Assembly: GCA_023653785.1 (NCBI GenBank) | Contig: JAMKCH010007122.1 | Location: forward strand, 168,119 to 232,118 | DNA length: 64,000 bases | Source: Ophioderma brevispina | Taxonomy: Eukaryota; Echinodermata; Ophiuroidea; Amphilepidida; Ophiodermatidae | Direction of reading: 5' to 3' | Shown: in pieces, positions 56,401 to 64,000 of the stretch | How positions within the stretch are numbered: the first letter of the stretch is position 1 | How the letters are laid out: each line of letters opens with the position of its first letter | Position numbers and translations under genes: made by a program | The notes under the pieces: generated by a model | The model's database searches: none | What the model saw: only the letters and a program-made list of their open reading frames with translations | What the model was told of the DNA's origin: nothing

Positions 56401-58833
56401 TAAATTACCCTTACCAGGACCTGTGGACCAAACTTTGATGTTATTAGAATGCGATAATTAATCCATTAACCAGTTGTTTCTGCGATAAAATGCCCTGATT
56501 TCAAAGTGAGTATCAAGGATTTGGAGGAAGCCTGAACTTAAACTAGTGGACGCAAGGGACATCCATCTGGAAAATTGAAGTTCCAGTAGTTTGCCCACAC
56601 CTTCAGTGATGACTGAATATGATTTACAATCTGTACATGCATGTCAGCAAACCAGTAGAACTACATGCCTGTTTTATAGGTACAGTCATGCATTTTGGAA
56701 TTTTACACGGCAGACGGACTGCCAAATCACACTGTGTGTGAAAACTCAAGACACTGTGGAAGTGAATAATGTTAATGGGGAAAATGAAATTATCCATGTA
56801 AGCTGTGGTAATACACCAACTGACTGAACGGATGTGTGAATTTGTCAGCTAAACTTTCAGGTAACGCAGGAACCTCTTGATTAGACTTCTCGAGAAAGCA
56901 GTTGTAAAGTTAGCATGTATGGTCATGCATTGTGTGAGTTAGGGTTGTCAACAGGTGTGTCAAGCGCATCATTAGCTTGGAGTGTCAGCGTTGTGAAGTG
57001 TGACAGAGCAACATAGATTGAACTGTAATAGCATTTGAAAGATTACCAAATCCTTGGACCAATTTGTGAACAGTGAAAACTGACAGTTTGGATATTATGA
57101 AACCGTTTAGGCTAATACACACATATGTGGCTTGGCAAATCAAGCAGAGATAGTTTGACCTAAAAACACTGTGACCAGCAGTGTGAAATTCACTGCATAA
57201 CATCGAATAATGTTAATTTGCCAGTCCCACAACAGGGTGTGTGTTTCCTTCGGAACAGTCGATGAAATTATTTGTTGTTACATAATCATGACCTCACGTA
57301 AATTGCCAGCACACAACCAGGGTTGTGTGTACCATCGGAACAGTCAATGAGAAGTACATCACTGACTAACGTTAATTTGCCAGTCACACAACAACAGGGT
57401 TGTGGTACCATCGGAACAGTCAGTGTAAATGCCAACTCCACTATAATGTAACAGAAGGATATTAAATATGGACATCAGGCGCTTTATTTGGAATTGCTGA
57501 GTGACCAGGCTTGGATTTTGAGGTGGGGGGTATTGGGTCAACATTCTCAATATATCCAACTTATCTATGTGGGATCAGGAAGTGATATGGAGGAAACAGG
57601 ACCAATTCAGAAGAGGATTTTCTTCACCAAAACTTTGAAATAGACCTTAGCGCAGACTGACAAAACTGAAAATTCAGAAATCTTTATCATGGTGCAAAAT
57701 CTCCATGTCAACTATCTGTTGCCTTCTTAAATTTGGTGACATTATATAGCGTGTAAGCTTTACCCTTAAACCAAATTTGACTAATAGAGTTGTGTCAGAG
57801 GAAATGAAAATTGACACTTTTTCTTTGGAACCAAGTTTGATCTTTTTGTGAACGAAGCAGTGCATGCTTAAGTTTGAAATTTTGTGCAACATGGAAAAGT
57901 TTAACCCATGTTTTAACTCTGTGAGTTATGTTCTCAAATCAATCGATTACCAGAATGATTGTACAGTCTCTGACCAAACTTTCATGTGATGAAACGTACA
58001 GATATTACACTATTTTGATTTACTTGGGAGCTAAATTGAGCTGACACTATAAATTTTAAGTGGTCAGGTTTTGACCTTTGAACAAAGTTGATCAGATTGT
58101 TCAAATTATGTTTTATACTGAAGGCTTCAAATATCACGTGAACATGTGGGAAAGGTACTTTACTGTACTTTGTGTATTTGAACATGTACATATGAGTGAC
58201 AGAATTTAAAACACGTTGATAAGATCAACTTTGATTTGGCCAATAATTACTTTTTGCAGTAAACATGCAAGTGAATCTGCAGATAATGTTTTAATTTAAG
58301 TCATGTGAGTACCATGTAATCACAGAATCCTTCACCGTCTGAAATCCCACTTGTGTTTCGTAACACATCTAAATTTTTGAGTCACGTGACAGAACATTGT
58401 TGGACTTTTGGATAATTTCGATTTCAGATTGAAACTGATGGATTCCAAAATTTACCACTTCAGGAATTATCATGATACCTTTGGTTGGTATTTTACGACA
58501 TGATTTGTCTAAAGTTCATTGATTATGTGAAGAAGATATAGGGTTTTGGAAAGGAACAACCTTTTTTGGTTCATGTAATGAAACTTTTACCAATGTTTAC
58601 TTTGAAAAAGTTTTGACATTTGACCACAAACACTAAATTTCATAGCATTTGTATGAATTAAAACTGGCAAGTTTGTGATTGTGTTTCAGTATAGTCAGTT
58701 CCATGGCTGACAAGTTATTTCTGCAAACTTAAAGGTGTTGCTCAAAATTTTGATATGATTTAGTTTAAAGGTACACTCAGACATTTGAAACATTTTGTTG
58801 TTTAGTGATATTGAGTTTGTAACCATGCAATAT
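56401..58833 (+). other. Long untranslated region between integrase and 3' LTR
   Basis: About 2.4 kb of AT-rich sequence with no recognisable gene. It contains three direct repeats of a block with AATTTGCCAG, CACAAC, GGGTTGTG and CGGAACAGTC at about 57211, 57299 and 57371. No env-like or other accessory frame is convincing. Confidence 0.5.
57211..57425 (+). repeat. Three tandem-like repeats in the BEL/Pao 3' region
   Basis: Each unit carries TTGCCAG, an ACAAC..GTTGT pair and CATCGGAACAGTCAATG (or close variants). The ACAACCAGGGTTGT part can form a short stem. Spacing is about 88 and 72 bp. Confidence 0.7.
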
Positions 58834-58843
58834 GGGGGGAAAG
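58834..58843 (+). promoter_or_regulatory. Polypurine tract
   Basis: GGGGGGAAAG lies three bases before the TG of the 3' LTR, the expected site for plus-strand priming in an LTR retrotransposon. Confidence 0.8.
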
Positions 58844-58846
58844 TAA

Positions 58847-59271
58847 TGTCCAAGTCTTTTCGATTGTTTGATCATTATTTACAAAATTTAACGAGCCCGC
58901 AAATATCTCTGTTTTGAAGAGTGCATTGATGGGAAGGCACTCTCCATCATGGTGCACCATGAAGTGACATCTCGATACGGTCTTTTAACGACAAGTCGGG
59001 CGAAAAGTTCAACAACGTCAAGTGTACACTTTTTTACATCATGGGATAAGTGAAATATGGTAGCGAAGAAAATTAAAGAGTGAATTACAGATATAATTTA
59101 TGTAAAGACCTAAACTTTGGAGTAAGTGTGGTTGTCGTATCCTTAGCAGTAAACCTAGTGTGTGGCGATGGTGTTGAATTGTTGATCACATGACAAGTAT
59201 GAAGCCCTAGTCGCGTGAAAAGCGTTCGATTTAGAAATGGAATCAACCCCGAACACAATGTAGCAACTACA
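58847..59271 (+). repeat. 3' LTR
   Basis: TGTCCAAGTCTTTTCG to GTAGCAACTACA, matching the 5' LTR at 48352-48780. The copies differ by small indels and a few substitutions, so insertion is not very recent or the base accuracy is limited. Confidence 0.85.
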
Positions 59272-60370
59272 ATAAATTTCCTCTTCAAGTTCAAATACGG
59301 TTTCATGCCTGCGAGAGGAGAGGAACGGTCCTCAAGTAAATCATTGTAAGTTTGAAAAAGAACGTAAAGTATTAACATTATGATTATGATTAGGAAAAGA
59401 CATTCATTAGAAGACGCTTTTCAGAAAGATAAAAGGCGCTTACAACACTCTATAATAGCATAAAAATTAAAATAGTATAGCACGAACTTATGAAAATATA
59501 TACTGGAAATTACACAATTTTATACTATGATTGATTAATTAGCCATTGAAAATTCAGTATCATTGATTTAGAATCAACTATAATGGATTAGACAATCACG
59601 CTATCAATAATCGGCAAACGGGCAGCTATTACTTTTCTTAGCGTATATCCATTGGTAATGGTTTTGGTGGTGTGGGATTTATTCAAAATGAGTAAGTTGA
59701 ATCGGGCCGCGTGAGCCAAGGTTACGGGACGAGCTCCTAAAAATTACTGATTTAGAATAGCCATATGATTTGAAATTCAGTTTTCACTAGCTTGAAAAAA
59801 TCTTGATCCAAAGACGTTTTCACACGGTACATAGGGCACGTTACAAAACTGTTGACCACTCCCTAATGTTATCAGTCTCCGGTTCTCAGAGACGGCATGT
59901 CGTTCTGTATGAAATGAAATAGCCACAGTATTCAAATATCGACAGGAAGTCAATGATGAATTGCAATGACAAACCAGTTCATTGATGCCAACTCGAATAC
60001 CAATGTATATTGAGGATTTTAATGAAATACGTCGAACTAATGCTCGTCATTTTTCAGTGCACCGGAAGGGCACCGATGGATGTATGTTCGGGATCGTTAA
60101 AGAAAATATGTCTGTCGGATTCAACGTACAACAGGGTGTCCTTCCCTGTGGGATTAGATAAACAAATAACACCGTCCATAAACTCTAACAACAGAAAATA
60201 ATTCAATTTGTTCAAAAGTGATGAAGTAAATTAGCGCGTTGACGCAAGCTGTGTCAGCATTACTTGGTCCATTCATATTGTTGATGTATGTACTAAAAAG
60301 GCCAATATTCTCATAGTGATACATAACTTTATTTTTATTTATTTATTTAATTTGTTATTAACAAAAAAAA
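59272..60370. other. No gene recognised
   Basis: Small open frames (for example 60010-60201) have no recognisable domain. Nothing else is supported. Confidence 0.4.
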
Positions 60371-60371
60371 T

Positions 60372-61514
60372 TGACACCTTTGGTAGTTAGATGGCCCTCT
60401 TTATCAATCAATGCAAGTTAGTTGTGGTGTCAAATTGTGGTGTCACTTTGTCAACAGGCCAATGGTTTACCGGGGTCAATTACTCCAACGTGTTGCATGT
60501 CATGCCATATGTCCGTCTAGTCATAAGAATTTTCCAAAAAATTTATATTTGTACCCTCCACTGACCATTGGTTTTAGATTTTTTTTGGTAAATGGCTAAA
60601 AGTGCAATAAAGGTCAATTTTTCCATTTGTACAGAGCGAGGGTTGAAAAAGCAGAAGAACGTAGATTCTCAGCACTGAAAGAACTATTAAAGATTTCTTT
60701 ACTTCTGCTGTTCATAATAAAAAAATGTTCTTGTTTACTAAAGTGTATATAATGTTTTGCGGTTTGCTTACAGTGCCATATATGAGCTTTATGAGATGTT
60801 TACATTTGAGTAATGAATGATTATGTCTTAGTAGAAAATATTAAACATCCACATTTCGCAAAGCATTATTACAGCAGAATTAAAGAAATTCTTTAATATT
60901 TTCTTTCCGTCCCCGGGCTGATGTTAACCTCCTTCTGTTTGTAAACCCTCGAGGGGTCAAAATCAGAAGTTGCTCCACTTTTGGTAAAAATGAAAACCAA
61001 ATTGTCATCTAGCTTAATGTGTCAAAAGAAGGAATAGTTTGTGCATCTGCAGTGACATATGTTATCATGTTATGTGACAAAATGGTCCATGGGCAACACT
61101 AACCCAATGGCATTGACATTCTTTGACCTTTATCTCAATAAGTAAACATTTAACATAATCAAACTTTACTTTTTGGAAGTTCTCATTCCTCAGCAATAAT
61201 TTTCAAGCATTTTAAATATAATCAGTAGTAATTTTCGATGTTGACCCCTGTTCAAATGGGGTTTGACCGTTTAGTCATTTTGAGCTAAACTCCAAAACCA
61301 ATAGTTGTAAGTGGTACAAACTACCACGTTTTGAATCCTTATGACTAGACGGAACATATGAAAGATCGTTCAACATGTTTTGGAGTAGTTTTAAAGTTTG
61401 ACCTCTGTGTAACTTAAAATTGGCCCCTGTGAAAAAGTTACACCATAATTTGAGGACCACTAAACTACCCTTGCATTGATGTAGAGGGTCCATACTAACT
61501 GACTAAAGGTGCCA
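60372..61514. mobile_element. Long-TIR non-autonomous transposon (C)
   Basis: The left end has GACACCTTTGGTAGTTAGAT, CTCTTTATCAATCAATGCAA, CCGTCTAGTCATAAG and ACCATTGGTTTTAG. The right end has CTCCAAAACCAATAG, CTTATGACTAGACGG, CCTTGCATTGATGTAGAGGG and CTAACTGACTAAAGGTGCC, in mirrored order. Arms are about 240 bp or more and diverged. It has no transposase. General wording (AATCCTTATGACTAGAC versus AATCCTTGTGACCAGAC) suggests kinship with the element at 10.6-11.6 kb. Confidence 0.7.
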
Positions 61515-61569
61515 AACCTTAGATGTTAGTCGGGCTATGAACGAACTCCCTAAATAGGACATTTAGGAT

Positions 61570-62640
61570 ATTATGCTCCTTCTCTATAAAAACTACAGGC
61601 CAATTTCGAAACCTAACCATTCAGCGGATAGAAGGGTAACAGGCGTGGAGACCGAGTGTCATGGACAACTTATGACAAATCTGATGAGAAGTTGGTCCAC
61701 CTTATCACTCCTTGACCTCAGTGCTGCGTTGATAAGCTTGACCATTCTGTTCTCCTAAGGCGTCTCGAAGTGAGTTTTGGTATCAAAGGAAATGTTTCCT
61801 TTCCTTGGTTCACTTCAATGTTTCCTGTGTCCGTATAGGCGCTGGTAATGTCTCCAAACCGTGTCCGCTTTTGTATGGAGTGCACGGGCTCGATACTCGG
61901 GCCGCTTTTGTGTTGTTATATATACAACTCGCTCTCTGATGTTATTAACAGTAAACAATGGTTCGTATCCCAAGTACGCCAATGATACTCAGATTTCATT
62001 TCTGGGGCGCCTGAGGATTTTGCTGTAAAATAAGGGGAGCATTCAAGAAGGTATTAGTGCATTTTTGCGTTGAGGACAGTAAATCAAGCTATGCTTAATA
62101 TTATAAGACGGAGGTGTTCACCGTTGGTAGGCTTCTCGTATTAACCAGATTGGACTGTGATATTATCTTTCAAAATTCGGTCAAGTATCTCGTGTTCGAC
62201 GTGATTCAAATCCTTATCCATGTCTGGAACATAATTAGTATGACATCTGCCTTCCGCATATTATCTTTTAGACAGATTGGGTGTATTAGACCTTACCTAT
62301 CTGAAAAAGCATCCCAATTCTGGTTAATTCGAACATCATCTCACGTCTTGATTTTTGTAATTCATTTTAGTGCATTATCAACTCCGATCAACTACATACT
62401 ACAACGTTTTACACGCATTCCAAAAGTGTGCTGCTCGCCTAATTTCTCAAGAAACGAAAACGTGGACATATTACAACCTTGGCTTATTGAGCTTCACTGC
62501 CTACCCGTATAAATTCAAACTGGCCGTTTTTCCTTCAAGCATTTCGAAGGTCTTGCCTTTATATTTGTCATCCGTGCTTTCCACTTACCAACCATCACGT
62601 TCACGTCCGTTCATCAACTGAAAAGTTATTGAAAACTTCA
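61570..62640 (+). pseudogene. CR1/L2-like non-LTR reverse transcriptase fragment
   Basis: Plus frames in sequence give KNYRPIS (about 61590), then LLDLSAA (about 61710), then LRRLEVSFGIKGN-like text, then YANDTQISFL where a catalytic YADDTQ is expected (about 61975-62000). TEVFTVGR-like text follows near 62110. The C-terminal part reads SRLDFCNS (about 62340), LHTTTFYTHSKS, ILQPWLIELHCLPV (to 62510), LPLYLSSVLSTYQPSRSR (62555-62610). This is the order of CR1/L2-like reverse transcriptases. The first Asp of the active site reads Asn, and many stops interrupt it. The 5' endonuclease is absent. Confidence 0.8.
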
Positions 62641-63005
62641 TTGGGTCATCCCTTAAATATCTGGGTTAACGCTCATTTTCATTTTGTACTGCTTCATCGG
62701 CCCTTCCGTACGTCCAAATAAATGTATTTTGGGTTACTTTATACAATATTTATCGTACCTTCCAGGGGATTTGTTTACATTGGCAGTGGTGTTGTAATTC
62801 TAGTGTGGCTTTATACTGTACCTCATATTTTAATCTTTCGGTTTCATGATCTTTTAATTATAATATAATTAGGGTGTATTTTTAATTACGCACGACATAT
62901 CTACGTAAACGTGCTCAAGGGCCGGTGCTGCAGCATGTAAAGTGCTCTCATCAGCATCAGAGAAACCAATAATACCAGAACATATTTATGCCCATAAGAT
63001 TTATG
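62641..63005. other. No gene; possible 3' UTR of the CR1/L2-like fragment
   Basis: AATAAA occurs at 62718-62723. No clear 3' microsatellite tail is seen. Confidence 0.35.
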
Positions 63006-63009
63006 CCAG

Positions 63010-63535
63010 GAAGCTCGACGGATAACCCCCCCCCGCAAGCCGGCGCAAGTGGCTGTAAAAACCTGCTAAACCCTAAAAAAAAAAACGGGGTCTCCGTCCT
63101 CATACAGTCCCCGGTACGGGTATTTAGGCCGGCTGACTTTTTTCAGTTTGTAGACTTATGGACCCTTTTTTTTTTTTTTTTTTTTTAATTGAATATTAAA
63201 TTAATTAAGAACCATATACAAGATTGAATCTTAAAAAGGAATTTATTATGGGATCAGTCCAATTTTGAAAAACTAAAGATTTTGATGTACGTCACGGCAT
63301 TGATTGGTTTATTATTTGGCTTCGTGGGACCCATTCAGGTAAAAATGACGTTACGTATCCCCACATTGGAAAAAAACAACCGATTATAATCGTCATCGTC
63401 TTCGGTTTTTTGAAATCAGTAGGGAAAAGGTGAATTTTGTCACTGTTTAAGGACATAATAAACGTTGTCTTTTTGGAAAAAATAATATCACTTTGGGCAG
63501 AGGGTCTTTACAGACCTTGATTTAACATAGTCGGA
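63010..63535 (+). mobile_element. R3 dispersed repeat, second copy
   Basis: It matches 17068-17586 along its length: GCAAGTGGCTGTA, CGGCTGACTTTTTTCAG, GTTTGTAGACTTATGGACCC, GGAATTTATTATGGG, CAGACCTTGATTTAACAT. Here a T-run of about 22 bases lies inside (63164-63186) rather than at the end. Non-coding; class unknown. Confidence 0.7.
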
Positions 63536-64000
63536 TTTATATATGGCGGTCGCCCCCCGAAAGAGCAAACTGAACCTGATACCTGACACTTACCTGGAGT
63601 AAAACCGACCACTGACACCAAACTATTCATTCGTTACCGTTTATAACTACGATACGGCAAAGCATCAATCATTCTGTATCTCTGTTGTAACAGCGTAATC
63701 GAGCAAGATATGAGACTATACATTTGGTTCTGGTATTAAAGACTAGTTTCAATGCATTTATAAGCGTAAGTAAAGACTATCTCAATGGTTCAAGGCATAC
63801 AAGGCTGGTCAAGTGGTGGTACTTTTTCATGACGTACTACCAGCATCGGGGTAGCTAATCTTAAATTGTTTTTTCAACATATTCAAAATTCAAATCAATG
63901 CAAAATAATGCTCCTTAGTGATAGGGGGGCCCCGGTTGATAGCCATTAACAGTAATAGTAGCATTGTCATGTCACGCATGAATTTTGAACATTTAACATC
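63536..64000. other. No gene recognised
   Basis: No open frame or repeat supported. CACTTACCTGGAG near 63587 could be a minus-strand splice donor but has no coding context. Confidence 0.35.

Larger units (their letters stand above)
48352..59271 (+). mobile_element. BEL/Pao LTR retrotransposon (full length, broken)
   Basis: Two nearly identical LTRs of about 425-429 bp bracket gag, protease-like, RT, RNase H and integrase regions in the BEL/Pao order. A polypurine tract, GGGGGGAAAG (58834-58843), precedes the 3' LTR. Every pol domain carries stops and one-base shifts. The 10.9-kb length includes about 2.4 kb with no recognised function between integrase and the 3' LTR. No exact 5-bp target duplication is seen (TGTAA and ATAAA), and no TGG-type primer site directly follows the 5' LTR. 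Confidence 0.9.

Noticed and set aside
61570..62640. Host gene made of plus frames 62114-62512 and 62370-62621
   Set aside because: The frames together spell CR1/L2-like reverse transcriptase segments with many stops, so this is a retrotransposon fragment.

Overview
This window is nuclear DNA of an animal. It has no operons or Shine-Dalgarno sites, its splice signals are spliceosomal, and it is AT-rich and dominated by transposable elements. The one convincing host gene is a RING/B-box/NHL TRIM-type gene. Together with BEL/Pao, PAT-like tyrosine-recombinase, RTE-like and CR1/L2-like elements and many MITEs, this suggests a marine invertebrate deuterostome (echinoderm, hemichordate or cephalochordate). 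That placement is inference. Near-identical copies differ mostly by one-base indels, often in homopolymers, so many frameshifts may be long-read assembly errors rather than true mutations.

Layout. 0.85-4.6 kb: a diverged tandem duplication of about 1.9 kb; each unit holds a hAT-type MITE and a foldback array built on the perfect palindrome GCAACGCGTTGC. 6.3-8.2 kb: two arrays of a ~50-bp minisatellite. 8.6-9.4 kb: a non-LTR retrotransposon tail between ~125-bp direct repeats, plus a near-perfect hairpin MITE. 10.6-14.1 kb: two long-TIR elements and a TTAA-flanked element. 15.6-17.7 kb: an 836-bp tandem duplication interrupted by a dispersed repeat. 19.8-25.6 kb, minus strand: a degenerate PAT/Ngaro-like DIRS-group retrotransposon with split direct repeats, a CCHC knuckle ORF, a probable spliceosomal intron, RT with FLDDG, and a tyrosine recombinase. 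27.0-27.9 kb: an RTE-like tail. 29.6-30.8 kb: a TTAA-flanked foldback element. 31.9-35.4 kb: a ~3.5-kb foldback element with minisatellite arms and about 1.8 kb of cargo.

36.4-37.2 kb: GCATA/GCAAA microsatellites split by a 454-bp insertion with an 11-bp target duplication. 38.1-40.0 kb: the TRIM-NHL gene, with one frameshift after the RING. 41-47.4 kb: further repeats, a TTAA element with a nested MITE, a mariner-type MITE and a third copy of the palindromic array. 48.35-59.27 kb: a complete-length but broken BEL/Pao LTR retrotransposon with an expanded 21-22-residue repeat in Gag. 60.4-61.5 kb: another long-TIR element. 61.6-62.6 kb: a CR1/L2-like fragment. 63.0-63.5 kb: a second copy of the repeat that interrupts the 15.6-17.7 kb duplication.

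No rRNA, convincing tRNA or CRISPR array was found. The main points of interest are the architecture of the PAT-like element, four unrelated families whose arms or arrays are built of amplified repeats, and the TRIM gene with altered zinc ligands. Repeat families are named here R1 (0.6-kb family ending CTCACCCTGTA), R3 (17.07/63.01 kb), R4 (19.2/41.2 kb) and R5 (8.3/31.8 kb).
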